This document shows, in pieces, positions 9,507 through 17,131 of a DNA stretch of 64,000 bases. The DNA lies in assembly GCA_031291055.1 (NCBI GenBank), contig JARLJU010000247.1:1-64000 (forward strand), written 5' to 3'. Source of the stretch: Rudaea sp. (GTDB taxonomy: Bacteria; Pseudomonadota; Gammaproteobacteria; Xanthomonadales; Rhodanobacteraceae). Position 1 is the first letter of the stretch. Each line of letters starts with the position of its first letter. Under the pieces are notes generated by a model, which made no database searches, was not told the DNA's origin, and worked only from the letters and a program-made list of their open reading frames with translations. Made by a program: the position numbers and the translations under genes.

Positions 9507-9977
9507 CTAGTTGTCGAGTTTGGTCTGCAGGTAGTTGACCTCACCGAGCCGGGCGATCAGGCCGAGCTGGGTCTCGAGCCAGTCGATGTGTTCTTCTTCC
9601 GATTCCAGGATTTGCGCGAACAATTCCCGGCTGACATAGTCGCTGCAGCTTTCGCAATACGCGATGGCAGCCTTCAGATCAACGTGCGCCGCCATTTCCA
9701 GCTTGAGGTCACACTGGATCGCTTCGACGGGCGTTTCGCCGATCAGGAGTTTGCCGAGACTTTGCAGGTTCGGCAGTCCATCGAGGAAAAGAATTCGCTC
9801 GATCAGGCGATCGGCGTGCTTCATCTCGTCGATCGATTCCTGGTGCTCGTGCCCGGCCAGTTCCTTGTAGCCCCAGTTGCGGTACATCTTCGCGTGCAGG
9901 AAATACTGGTTGATCGCCGTGAGTTCATTGAACAGCACTTTGTTCAGATGCCGGATGACCTCGGTGTCACCTTTCAT
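9507..9977 (-). CDS. bfr: Bacterioferritin
   Basis: Iron-storage cage protein that oxidises Fe(II) at a di-iron site and binds haem at subunit interfaces. In the 156-residue product every key residue is in place: ferroxidase ligands Glu18, Glu51, His54, Glu94, Glu127 and His130, and the haem ligand Met52. The length equals the typical family length of 156-160. It converges with the hybrid-kinase gene, with 21 bases between them. The bfd gene lies upstream on the same strand, 117 bases away, and probably serves iron release from this protein. Confidence 0.97.
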   Translation of the reverse strand: MKGDTEVIRHLNKVLFNELTAINQYFLHAKMYRNWGYKELAGHEHQESIDEMKHADRLIERILFLDGLPNLQSLGKLLIGETPVEAIQCDLKLEMAAHVDLKAAIAYCESCSDYVSRELFAQILESEEEHIDWLETQLGLIARLGEVNYLQTKLDN

Positions 9978-10094
9978 GGGATTTTCCTGGGACTGCGGCT
10001 CGAACAGCCACTATAACGCGGCAGGCAGCAGCCTGCGGAAACACGAATCGTGATCATTTGCGCAGTGACTGTGCGCGAAAAATTCGGGGCAGTG

Positions 10095-10295
10095 TCAGGC
10101 CGCCGCGCTCAGGGTCAGCGCAAAGGGCCGGCGTTGCAGCGCCTCATGCAATACCTGCTCGGCAACGTCGGCGCAGCTGCCGCAAGTGCCGGCGCAGCCG
10201 GTACGACGCTGAAGTTCCGAAAGGCTGCAAACGCCCTCGGCTGCCGCCTGGCGGATGGTCCGATCGGTGATGCCATTGCAAAGGCAGACGTACAT
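10095..10295 (-). CDS. bfd: Bacterioferritin-associated ferredoxin Bfd
   Basis: Small [2Fe-2S] ferredoxin that docks on bacterioferritin and passes electrons inward to reduce and release stored iron. The 66-residue product carries the cluster ligands Cys4, Cys6, Cys38 and Cys41 in the family pattern MYVCLCNG...GTCGSC. The ATG at 10295 gives the canonical N-terminus; an upstream extension is unlike the family. A Fur-box-like sequence about 40 bases upstream fits iron-starvation induction, the usual control of bfd. The C-terminus is slightly longer than usual, ending in an alanine-rich tail. Confidence 0.95.
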   Translation of the reverse strand: MYVCLCNGITDRTIRQAAAEGVCSLSELQRRTGCAGTCGSCADVAEQVLHEALQRRPFALTLSAAA

Positions 10296-10334
10296 GTGCC
10301 GCTCACTGGATGAATCTTCAGCGCCTATTTGAAT

Positions 10335-10353
10335 GCAAATGAGAATGATTGTC
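10335..10353 (-). promoter_or_regulatory. Putative Fur box upstream of bfd
   Basis: The 19-base sequence GCAAATGAGAATGATTGTC matches the classical palindromic Fur consensus GATAATGATAATCATTATC at 14 of 19 positions. It lies about 40 bases upstream of the bfd start codon, in an AT-rich patch that stands out from the surrounding DNA. Repression by Fe-Fur at this place would make bfd iron-starvation inducible. Found by eye; binding is inferred. Confidence 0.7.
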
Positions 10354-10384
10354 AACAATGAGGGCGCAGCCGACAAATGCTGCT

Positions 10385-10936
10385 TCAGCAGGCATCGATG
10401 ACCAACTCAATATCACCCAGTCCGGCGACGACGGAGCCCATCTGAAGGAGGGGCAAGCGGCAAAAACCTTCTGCCAGCGGCGCCAGGTGGCGCAGGGCGC
10501 GCTCATAGACCGAACGCTTGAATGACACCACATGTGCCGCCGGATACCAGAAATCGACCCACCGCCACAGATCGAATTCAGGACTTTCGGTCAGATCCAG
10601 GCGTACGTGCGATTCATCGCCCAGGAAGCGCAGCAGAAACCACACCTGCTTCTGCCCGATGCACAAGGGTTTTTCGTTGCGCCGGACGTAGCGGCGCGGC
10701 AACCGGTAACGCAACCAGCCCGGCGTGGCACCCAGCACTTCGACGTGTTCCGGCCGCAATCCGGTTTCTTCCTGCAGTTCGCGGTACATCGCCTCGAGCG
10801 GAGTCTCGTCGCTGCGCATCCCGCCTTGCGGAAACTGCCAGCCGTCACGGAAGGCGCGCCGCGCCCAGAACACGTGGCCGTCATCACGCAACAGGATGAT
10901 GCCGACGTTCGGCCGGTAGCCATCGGGATCGATCAC
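10385..10936 (-). CDS. rppH: RNA pyrophosphohydrolase RppH
   Basis: Nudix enzyme that removes pyrophosphate from 5' triphosphorylated mRNA to trigger decay. The 183-residue product begins (GTG)[15 protein letters not shown], the canonical RppH N-terminus. The GTG at 10936 is chosen because it sits seven bases after a GGAG site and matches the family start; an upstream ATG would add 19 unrelated residues. The Nudix box is complete ([22 protein letters not shown]). The C-terminal part ([19 protein letters not shown]) is also typical. It is transcribed divergently from the tRNA-Met gene and toward bfd. Confidence 0.95.
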   Translation of the reverse strand: MIDPDGYRPNVGIILLRDDGHVFWARRAFRDGWQFPQGGMRSDETPLEAMYRELQEETGLRPEHVEVLGATPGWLRYRLPRRYVRRNEKPLCIGQKQVWFLLRFLGDESHVRLDLTESPEFDLWRWVDFWYPAAHVVSFKRSVYERALRHLAPLAEGFCRLPLLQMGSVVAGLGDIELVIDAC

Positions 10937-11035
10937 GCGGAAACTCCAAGCCCTGCTGCAGGGATTTTTCCACAGCCATGCCGGCTTCGGCAAGGCGCAG
11001 GACGCCTTTTGCGCCGAAACCGGGTCTTACCGAAC

Positions 11036-11064
11036 TTGACAGCAGGCGGCACAATACGAACAAT
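11036..11064 (+). promoter_or_regulatory. Sigma-70 promoter of tRNA-Met
   Basis: A perfect -35 box TTGACA at 11036-11041 is followed after 17 bases by AACAAT at 11059-11064, which matches four of six consensus positions of the -10 box. Transcription would begin about 25 bases before the tRNA, as expected for a short processed leader. Confidence 0.65.
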
Positions 11065-11097
11065 CACGCCCCCCTTGCGAACAGCTTTGTTCGACGT

Positions 11098-11174
11098 GGC
11101 TATGTAGCTCAGCCGGTTAGAGCGCGGCACTCATAATGCTGAGGTCGGTGGTTCGAGTCCACCCATAGCCACCA
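11098..11174 (+). tRNA. tRNA-Met (CAT), elongator type
   Basis: A complete cloverleaf of 77 bases: acceptor GGCTATG (11098-11104) pairs with CATAGCC (11164-11170), the D arm carries TAGCTCAG...GGTTAGAGC, the anticodon loop is CTCATAA with anticodon CAT, and the T arm contains GGTTCGAGTCC. Discriminator A and the encoded CCA occupy 11171-11174. The G1-C72 pair and the overall sequence match elongator tRNA-Met rather than the initiator. The lysidine-modified tRNA-Ile2 also has CAT but differs in acceptor sequence, so it is less likely. Confidence 0.95.
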
Positions 11175-11355
11175 CGATCATCAACGCGGAATTTCCTTTG
11201 CCTCATTCGCTCGTCATGCAGCGCGGTTGCAGGACGTGCGGCGGCAGTCCGCATCACCCGAACGTCGCCCAGTTGCGCTACGATCCATAACAAGAACCGG
11301 ACTCGTCGAGACTTCCCATGCAGTGCCGGCACGGCCGACTTGAATTAACCCGCTT

Positions 11356-12054
11356 ATGAACATCGAAACTCCTTCCGAACCAGCGACCGAGAGCGTTGAA
11401 TTTGCGCCAGGCGCGGAATTTGCGCGGCATCAGCCGGAACCGGGCCGGTTCGATGCGGCGCGGCGGGCGATCGTGCAGCTGTCGACGACGCGGGCCAATG
11501 GACAGGCCGGCCTTGTTGCCGACGTGGCGATGAGCGTCGTCCTGCTCGGCACAGGGTTCTGGCGTGGCGATGCGCGTGCCGTGCCGGCGATCTTCACGGT
11601 GCTGCTCGGCCTGTTTTTGTTCAGCTTCATCGAATATTGCTTTCACCGCTGGCTGTTCCACGGCCCTTCGCAGATCGTCGAACAGGGCCATCGCAAACAC
11701 CACGAGCAGCCGCTGGGCTACGACGCGTTGCCGTTCTTTGTGCCGCCGTTGGCGCTGCTACTGCTGGTCTGTCTGTTCAACCTGATCGTGCCCGCGTCCT
11801 TTGCCTTTCTTCTTGCAGGTTCCCTGGCGGCCGGCTACGCCGCCTACGGCCTGAGTCATGCCGCCATCCACAGCATGCGTTTTCGCTATCCGCTGAGCAA
11901 GCGCTGGGCCGCCTTTCATCATATCCATCACTACCATCCCGAGACGAATTTCGGAGTGACCACGCCGCTGTGGGACATCCTGCTCGGGACGCAGTACGTG
12001 TCGAATGGAAAAGGACCGAAGCGTCGTGAAACGGTCGCCGCGACCGATCGCTGA
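11356..12054 (+). CDS. Fatty acid hydroxylase / sterol desaturase family membrane protein
   Basis: Integral-membrane di-iron oxygenase family acting on lipid substrates; the substrate here is unknown. The 232-residue protein has a polar N-terminus of about 45 residues, hydrophobic stretches (about 50-95 and 125-170), and the histidine clusters of the family: HRWLFH, HRKHH, and the C-terminal HHIHHYHPETNFG followed by TTPLWD, which is typical of this superfamily. It lies in the same direction as the flippase-like gene 96 bases downstream, so a joint role in membrane lipid modification is possible but unproven. Confidence 0.88.
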   Translation: MNIETPSEPATESVEFAPGAEFARHQPEPGRFDAARRAIVQLSTTRANGQAGLVADVAMSVVLLGTGFWRGDARAVPAIFTVLLGLFLFSFIEYCFHRWLFHGPSQIVEQGHRKHHEQPLGYDALPFFVPPLALLLLVCLFNLIVPASFAFLLAGSLAAGYAAYGLSHAAIHSMRFRYPLSKRWAAFHHIHHYHPETNFGVTTPLWDILLGTQYVSNGKGPKRRETVAATDR

Positions 12055-12150
12055 CCCGGAAGCGATTGCCGCCGGGTGGCTGCCGGCAGCGCCGGTCTTG
12101 CGTCAGCTTGTCGCGCATATCGCCACATCCGCCGAAGCGGAGTTTCTTGC

Positions 12151-13185
12151 ATGCGCCGCGCTGGGCTGCTGATCGTCGCCGCGCTGGGCGCGACCCTGGC
12201 CGTGCCGCTCGTGCTCGGCGGCAATGAAGCGCTCTGGCAGACCCTGCATTTTCCCGCCGCAGGATATCTGGCCATCCTGGCCGTCATCGCAACGAGCTGG
12301 TTCGCGCGCGCGATCAAGTTGCATCTGCTTCTGCATCGGCTCAACGTGCGGCCCCGCTTCGCACGCACGCTCGCCATTTCCCTGGCGACGGATTTCGCGT
12401 TCATCAGCACACCGGCCGGCATCGGCGGTTACGCCGCAAGTCTGTACTACCTGCGCCGCGCGGGCGCGTCGGTCAGCAGCGCGACAACGATCACCGCTGC
12501 CGATCAAGGCTTGGATCTGCTGTTCTTTACCGTGGCGCTACCGATAGCCGGGCTCACCGTGATCTGGTCCGATTTGGCGCCGACGCTGGCCATTGTCGGC
12601 TTCGGCTCGAGCGCCATCATGATTGCGCTGGCGCTGGGCGTGTTGCTGGCGCGGCGCACATTGTCGGCATGGCTGTTCGACACCAATCCGTTCGGCGAAC
12701 GCCGGCCGCGCCTGCGGCGGATGCAAGAAACGCTGCGGGCTTTTGTCATCAGCCTTCGCAACAATGCCAGCGTGCTCATTGCCGGGGGTCCGGGATTCAT
12801 CGCCGGTGTCTTCGCCTTGACAGCGCTGCAATGGCTCAGCCGCTATGGCGTGCTGTGGCTGGCACTGGCCCTTCTGGACCATCCCGTTCCGTTTGCGCTA
12901 ACTCTGCTGCTGCAATCACTCGTGCTGCACGCAGCACTGTGGACCGGGGTGCCCGCAGGCGGAGGCGGGGCCGAACTGGGATTGAGCGCACTACTCGCCG
13001 CATGGATTCCTGCAACGAGCATAGCGACAGCCTTGCTGCTATGGCGCATGGCAACCCTTTACAGCTGTCTTCTGGCGGGCGCCGTGGCGATCGCGATTCT
13101 GGCGCGTCGGCCCACTGCGCAAAATACAAATGTACACAATGCACATGGCCTGCGTGCAACGCCAGTCAAGGAAGGCGTCAATTGA
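12151..13185 (+). CDS. Lysylphosphatidylglycerol synthase TM-region/UPF0104 family membrane protein
   Basis: The 344-residue protein has about eight hydrophobic segments and the family-type stretch FAFISTPAGIGGYAASLYYLRRAG near residues 90-115, which corresponds to the LPG_synthase_TM (UPF0104) fold of MprF flippase domains. The soluble lysyl-transferase domain of MprF is absent, so this is probably a lipid flippase-like or transport protein of unknown substrate. A second glycine-rich stretch, GVPAGGGGAELGLSALL, lies near 270-286. The ATG at 12151 is preferred over an upstream in-frame ATG because the upstream 25 residues are hydrophilic and arginine-rich. Confidence 0.8.
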   Translation: MRRAGLLIVAALGATLAVPLVLGGNEALWQTLHFPAAGYLAILAVIATSWFARAIKLHLLLHRLNVRPRFARTLAISLATDFAFISTPAGIGGYAASLYYLRRAGASVSSATTITAADQGLDLLFFTVALPIAGLTVIWSDLAPTLAIVGFGSSAIMIALALGVLLARRTLSAWLFDTNPFGERRPRLRRMQETLRAFVISLRNNASVLIAGGPGFIAGVFALTALQWLSRYGVLWLALALLDHPVPFALTLLLQSLVLHAALWTGVPAGGGGAELGLSALLAAWIPATSIATALLLWRMATLYSCLLAGAVAIAILARRPTAQNTNVHNAHGLRATPVKEGVN

Positions 13186-13259
13186 ACGGTACCCGTCGCC
13201 TTGACCTGCCGAATGCGGCGGCTCGAAGCTCAATGGCCGTAACGGAGCGCGATACATAG

Positions 13260-13649
13260 ATGGATATCTTCAAGATCTTCCAGATTGAGGCGGCGCACTG
13301 GCTGCCACGCGTACCGCCCGGGCACAAATGCGCGCGCATGCATGGGCATTCGTTTCGCATCGAAGTGCACGTGCGCGGCGAGCCGGCAGCAGATTCGGGC
13401 TGGGTCATGGATTTTGCCGACGTGAAGACAGCATTCGCGCCCGTGTTCGAGCGTCTGGATCACCGCTGCCTCAACGAAGTCGATGGCCTGGAAAATCCGA
13501 CCAGCGAGATGCTGGCGATCTGGATCTGGAATGCCCTCAAGCCGGCGCTACCGGCGCTTGGCAAGGTCGTGATCCATGAAACCTGTACTTCGGGCTGCGC
13601 TTATTCCGGGCCGGATCCCCAAAATTCCCAGCCTGATCCGCAAAGCTGA
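13260..13649 (+). CDS. queD: 6-carboxy-5,6,7,8-tetrahydropterin synthase QueD
   Basis: Converts dihydroneopterin triphosphate to 6-carboxytetrahydropterin, the first committed step of queuosine/7-deazaguanine synthesis. The 129-residue product has the zinc-binding His in the N-terminal strand (EAAHW), the catalytic Cys and zinc His pair in HKCARMHGHS, the MDFADVK motif, LDHRCLN, ENPTSE, and the C-terminal HET motif with CTSGCAYSG. All landmark residues are present. It follows the flippase gene by 74 bases. No other queuosine gene is in the window. The C-terminal tail after SGCAYSG is proline- and glutamine-rich and slightly longer than usual. Confidence 0.95.
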   Translation: MDIFKIFQIEAAHWLPRVPPGHKCARMHGHSFRIEVHVRGEPAADSGWVMDFADVKTAFAPVFERLDHRCLNEVDGLENPTSEMLAIWIWNALKPALPALGKVVIHETCTSGCAYSGPDPQNSQPDPQS

Positions 13650-13718
13650 CGCAGTCGCAGCAAAGCCGCTGAAGCGAGATGCTGAAAACGGAGCGCTATG
13701 TAATAGTAATAGTATTAA

Positions 13719-13731
13719 AATCAATAAATTA
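13719..13731 (+). promoter_or_regulatory. Putative IHF site in the AT-rich region upstream of the phasin gene
   Basis: AATCAATAAATTA matches the IHF consensus WATCAANNNNTTR at every fixed position. It sits in a 45-base AT-rich patch (about 13697-13740) that contrasts with the GC-rich genome and lies about 45 bases upstream of the phasin promoter's -35 box. DNA bending by IHF is inferred only from the match. Confidence 0.5.
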
Positions 13732-13760
13732 TTGTATTCATCCCGCCTTTGGTTCAACAC

Positions 13761-13792
13761 ATGTTGCATCGCAACATATTTGAGTATATAGT
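13761..13792 (+). promoter_or_regulatory. Phasin promoter overlapped by a perfect inverted repeat (putative operator)
   Basis: A perfect seven-base inverted repeat, ATGTTGC-ATC-GCAACAT, occupies 13761-13777. It contains TGC-N3-GCA, the core of the TGC-rich sites described for the PHA regulator PhaR. A -35 box TTGCAT (13764-13769) lies inside it, followed after 17 bases by the -10 box TATAGT (13787-13792). A protein bound to the repeat would block RNA polymerase, so PhaR-type repression of the downstream phasin gene is a reasonable inference. No phaR gene is in the window. Confidence 0.6.
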
Positions 13793-13830
13793 GGTCCTCA
13801 CACTCCCAACCCACATCCGAGGGCACTATC

Positions 13831-14217
13831 ATGTACGAGCAAATCAATTCGCAAGTCCTGGCGCTCAGCAAGAGCTTCGCCGACAACGCGCTGAAGGCGC
13901 ATAGCCTGGCAATCGAAGGCTTCGAGCGCATTACCGCACTGCAGCTGAAGACCCTGGAAAACCGCGTTTCGGCGACGGTCGAATTCTGGTCCGAGGCAGC
14001 CGAAGTGCGTGATTTCGACGGCCTGAAGACGATCTGGCCGAAGGGCGTGAACCTGGTAAAGGAAACCTCCGAGACGTTCTACGCCAATGGCCAGGAAGTG
14101 TTCGGCGTCAGCCTGAAGACCTCCGAAGCGCTGGGCCAGTTGGCCAAGGGCAGCATCGAAGCGGCCAACGACAACTTCACCAAGCAGGTCAACGTGGCCA
14201 AGAAAGCCGCGAAGTAA
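13831..14217 (+). CDS. Phasin family protein (polyhydroxyalkanoate granule-associated)
   Basis: Phasins coat intracellular PHA granules and control their size and number. The 128-residue protein is almost entirely amphipathic helix with no membrane segment or signal peptide. It shows the phasin pattern FADNALKAHSLAIEGFERITALQLKTLE, followed by a helix with ETSETFYANGQEVFGV and a lysine-rich end (KQVNVAKKAAK). It is a single-gene unit with a strong terminator. No PHA synthase gene is nearby, so granule production must be encoded elsewhere if it occurs. The AT-rich leader and operator-like repeat suggest dedicated regulation. Confidence 0.9.
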   Translation: MYEQINSQVLALSKSFADNALKAHSLAIEGFERITALQLKTLENRVSATVEFWSEAAEVRDFDGLKTIWPKGVNLVKETSETFYANGQEVFGVSLKTSEALGQLAKGSIEAANDNFTKQVNVAKKAAK

Positions 14218-14303
14218 TCGCAAAGAAAACCCGCAAGACCCAGCAACACCTAAGTAACACCCGCTGCGCGAGCTCCCTCCCCTCGAATTCCGCAGCGAGT
14301 TAT

Positions 14304-14337
14304 GGCCGAATGGTTTATCCATTCGGCCTTTTTCTTT
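14304..14337 (+). terminator. Rho-independent terminator of the phasin gene
   Basis: A perfect ten-base-pair stem GGCCGAATGG / CCATTCGGCC with loop TTTAT is followed by a T-rich run (TTTTTCTTTG). It lies 87 bases after the phasin stop codon. The T run is only on the plus strand, so it serves the phasin transcript rather than the converging MAPEG gene. Confidence 0.92.
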
Positions 14338-14355
14338 GTCATTCGTCCCGGCGAT

Positions 14356-14733
14356 TCATATGCCGAGCAGGAACAGCGCCACCGTGCAGGCCAGCCCGAC
14401 CGCCCAGACAATGCTGCGCAAGATCGCCAGATCGGCAAGATAGCAGGCGCCATAACCCAGACGTACAACTATGAAGACCAGCGCCAGCGTGTCGATCTTC
14501 CCCTGCGCCGCACCGACTTGCTGGGCGACGAGCACGGCAGCCGCAAACGGTGGAAAGGCTTCCAGCGAATTCAGATGCGCCCAATGCGCGCGCTGTGCGA
14601 CGCCTGTCAGCTGCGCCTGGAATTCCCGCGGCGAGTAGTTGTTGAAGCGGCGCCGACCGATGGTTTTTGCGATTGCCGTGAACAGCAGCGGCAACAGCGC
14701 CGCGATAAGGACGCACCAGTAAGATACATGCAT
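14356..14733 (-). CDS. MAPEG family membrane protein
   Basis: The 125-residue protein has four predicted membrane helices and the MAPEG signature RAHWAHLNSLEAFPPFAAAVL near residues 48-68, plus FNNYSPREFQAQLTG ahead of it. The superfamily includes microsomal glutathione transferases and related membrane proteins; bacterial single-domain members mostly have no assigned substrate. It converges with the phasin gene and is divergent from the FHA-PP2C gene, 91 bases away. The ATG at 14733 is well placed at the first hydrophobic segment. The substrate cannot be read from the sequence. Confidence 0.88.
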   Translation of the reverse strand: MHVSYWCVLIAALLPLLFTAIAKTIGRRRFNNYSPREFQAQLTGVAQRAHWAHLNSLEAFPPFAAAVLVAQQVGAAQGKIDTLALVFIVVRLGYGACYLADLAILRSIVWAVGLACTVALFLLGI

Positions 14734-14824
14734 GGAAAAAACCCCGTGCGGAAGGGATCTCGCATCATCCCGCAGTGCGCGCGTTTATGCCAAACTGCGC
14801 CGATAGCAGGCGATCGAATTTCAC

Positions 14825-16480
14825 ATGCCCAGTCTGATCGTTACCTCGGGAGTTCTTGCCGGACAGATCTTCAGCTTCGCCGACACCGCGGTGGTTGGTC
14901 GCGGCCAGTTTTCCGAGGTCCGACTGAACCACCCCACGGTTTCGCGACGGCATGCCCTGATCCGCAATACCGGACAAGGCTACGAGGTAAGTGATCAGGA
15001 TAGCGCCAATGGCACCCGCCATCGCGGCCAACGCATCGCCGGACCCGTTCAGGTCAACGACGGCGACGAGCTGGAGTTTGGCGAAATAAAGACCACGTTC
15101 CGCAGTGCCGTCAGCGAACATTCTTCTTTGCCGTCGGTAGCGGCCGTGGAAGAAAACGCCACGTGGGCGCGGGCGTCCGTCGATGTCAACCGCGTCGCTG
15201 CGGGGGCGGCGCCGACGCCGGGCCTGCGCGAACTGCTCGCGCGCATGAAACTGTTCTGCGATCTCGGCGCCCTGGCGCGTCGTGAAGACCCGCTGCGCGA
15301 ACAACTGGGACAGGCGCTGGATGCGATCCTCGCTGCCTTTCCGCTGGTCAGTCGCGCCGCCGTCTACAGCCGCGTCGCCACATCGGAATTGCTGACCCCG
15401 ATCGCGCGACGGGCGCGTGCGTCCGCGGGCGAATTCGATCAGAGCGGATCTTTCGATCAGATCCAGGCTTTCCTCGGCGAAGCGCTGCGCGCCCAGGACG
15501 GGCTCAACATCACCGACACCGCCGGTCGCGAAGCGCTCGTCACGCGCCTGCGATCGAATGCAACGCCGGCCGCGGTTCTTGGCATGCCGTTACGCCTGGG
15601 CAAGGAGGTCCTCGGCGTGCTTTACCTGGACAGCACCGGCAACGAGCGCGCCTGGCGCACCGCCGATCATGAGCTGTTTGCGGGGATCGCCGGACAACTG
15701 GCCTGGATGATGGCGGCGCAGCAGGCACAGTCGCCGGAACGCGCGATCGAGGCGCACGATCTGGCCTTGGCGCGGCGCATCCAGCAGCGGTTCCTGCCGC
15801 AGTCACCACCCGTCTTGCCCGGCTACCGCTTTGCCGACAGCTATGCCGCGGCGCGCGTGATCGGAGGCGACCACTATGATTTCTTCAACTACCGCGATGG
15901 CCGTACCGGTTTCGTGATCGCGGATGTCTCCGGAAAATCCGTCTCCGGCGCCCTGTACATGGCGCGTCTGAGCGTGCAGGTGCGCGCCATGGCGCGGCAT
16001 CTTGCCGGACCGGTGGAATTGCTTTCCGGCCTGAATCGCAAACTCTACCAGGAGCTCGAGCCGGGCATGTTCGTGACCATGCTGGCGGCGCTGATAGAGC
16101 CGGATACCGGCATGCTCGAATTCGCCTGCGCCGGGCATCCATCACCCTTGCTGCGTGCCGCCGATGGCAGCGTCAGCGAGCTCTCCGAACCCGGCGCGCT
16201 GCCGCTCGGCGCGATGGCCGACACGACGTTTCACGCGCATGTCGTCGCACTCGACCCGGGAAGCTGCGCGCTGTTCTATACCGATGGCCTGGACGAGGCG
16301 CACAATGATAAAAAAGAACTTTTTGGAAAAGAGCGCATTGTAAAGACGCTGCAGGAAAGCAACGGCAACGCCCAGGATGCGCTCGATGCGCTGCTTGCGG
16401 ACGTCGCGCGATTCTCGCAGGGCGAACCGCAGAACGACGATCTGACCCTGATCACCCTGTCGCGCGACCGCGGCCGCTGA
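14825..16480 (+). CDS. FHA-GAF-PP2C (SpoIIE/RsbU-type) serine/threonine phosphatase
   Basis: The 551-residue cytosolic protein joins three domains. An FHA domain (about 1-97) has the phosphothreonine-binding residues in VGRGQFSEV, TVSRRHALI and DSANGT. A GAF-like region (about 140-300) includes FLGMPLRLGKEVLGVLYLD-type strands. A PP2C/SpoIIE phosphatase (about 315-551) carries the metal-binding motifs GGDHYDFF, ADVSGKSVSGA, YTDGLDEA and NDDLTLI. Phosphatases of this type dephosphorylate STAS anti-anti-sigma proteins in partner-switching systems, and a STAS gene converges with this one only 21 bases away. The FHA domain would tie activity to a phosphothreonine signal. No Ser/Thr kinase is in the window. 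Confidence 0.92.
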   Translation: MPSLIVTSGVLAGQIFSFADTAVVGRGQFSEVRLNHPTVSRRHALIRNTGQGYEVSDQDSANGTRHRGQRIAGPVQVNDGDELEFGEIKTTFRSAVSEHSSLPSVAAVEENATWARASVDVNRVAAGAAPTPGLRELLARMKLFCDLGALARREDPLREQLGQALDAILAAFPLVSRAAVYSRVATSELLTPIARRARASAGEFDQSGSFDQIQAFLGEALRAQDGLNITDTAGREALVTRLRSNATPAAVLGMPLRLGKEVLGVLYLDSTGNERAWRTADHELFAGIAGQLAWMMAAQQAQSPERAIEAHDLALARRIQQRFLPQSPPVLPGYRFADSYAAARVIGGDHYDFFNYRDGRTGFVIADVSGKSVSGALYMARLSVQVRAMARHLAGPVELLSGLNRKLYQELEPGMFVTMLAALIEPDTGMLEFACAGHPSPLLRAADGSVSELSEPGALPLGAMADTTFHAHVVALDPGSCALFYTDGLDEAHNDKKELFGKERIVKTLQESNGNAQDALDALLADVARFSQGEPQNDDLTLITLSRDRGR

Positions 16481-16501
16481 ACCACGCCGCACTCGATCGG
16501 A

Positions 16502-17125
16502 TCAGCGTTTGCCGCCAAACAGACCGCGCAGCTTGCTCATGAGGCCGCCCGTTGCCGGCGCCGGTGCGGAAGCCGGAGCGGATGCGACGGCCGGTCTGGA
16601 AGGCGCCGATGCCGCCCTGACCGGGGGACCCGCGGGTTTTGCCGCCGTCGCCAGCTTGATTCCGAGCAATATCGCGACAAATCGCGCTAGCTCGGTCACG
16701 TCTGCTTTTGCGGGCGATAGCGCAGCCGCGGGCGCGCCCAACAAGGCCGCCGCCTTGAGCGCCAGACTGTTGTCCGGCTTGGCCTGCGCTTGCCTGGGCA
16801 ACGCGGCAGCGCGATCCGGAAAGATCGCGAACAGCTTGCTGAAGCCGGCGACATCGAACACCTGGGTCACGGCTGCATTCAACCCGCACAACCGCAGTGA
16901 ACCCTTGCCGCCATCCAGCTGTTTGGCCAGACTCAGCAGGACGCGCAGGCCGGCGCTGCTGACATAGCCAATGCCGGACAGATCGATCAGGAATTCATGC
17001 TCTCCGGCAGCAAGCAGATCCTGCAGCGCCAGTTCGACATCGACGGCGGTTTCGGTATCCAAACGTCCGCCCAATGTAAGCACACGGACCGAGCCGATTT
17101 GTTCCTGCTGGATATCGATCGCCAT
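16502..17125 (-). CDS. STAS-domain protein (anti-sigma factor antagonist type) with basic C-terminal tail
   Basis: Residues 1-105 form a STAS domain of the SpoIIAA/RsbV type with the phospho-acceptor loop DLSGIGYVSSAGLRVLL; a serine in VSSAG is the likely switch residue. Residues 105-195 are Ala/Pro-rich and low in complexity. The protein ends LMSKLRGLFGGKR, a short amphipathic basic helix that could attach to the membrane. The length of 207 is about twice a plain SpoIIAA. It is six bases downstream of the coiled-coil FHA gene and faces the PP2C gene, so it is the natural substrate of that phosphatase. The matching kinase is not in the window. Confidence 0.88.
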   Translation of the reverse strand: MAIDIQQEQIGSVRVLTLGGRLDTETAVDVELALQDLLAAGEHEFLIDLSGIGYVSSAGLRVLLSLAKQLDGGKGSLRLCGLNAAVTQVFDVAGFSKLFAIFPDRAAALPRQAQAKPDNSLALKAAALLGAPAAALSPAKADVTELARFVAILLGIKLATAAKPAGPPVRAASAPSRPAVASAPASAPAPATGGLMSKLRGLFGGKR

Positions 17126-17131
17126 CGTGAC

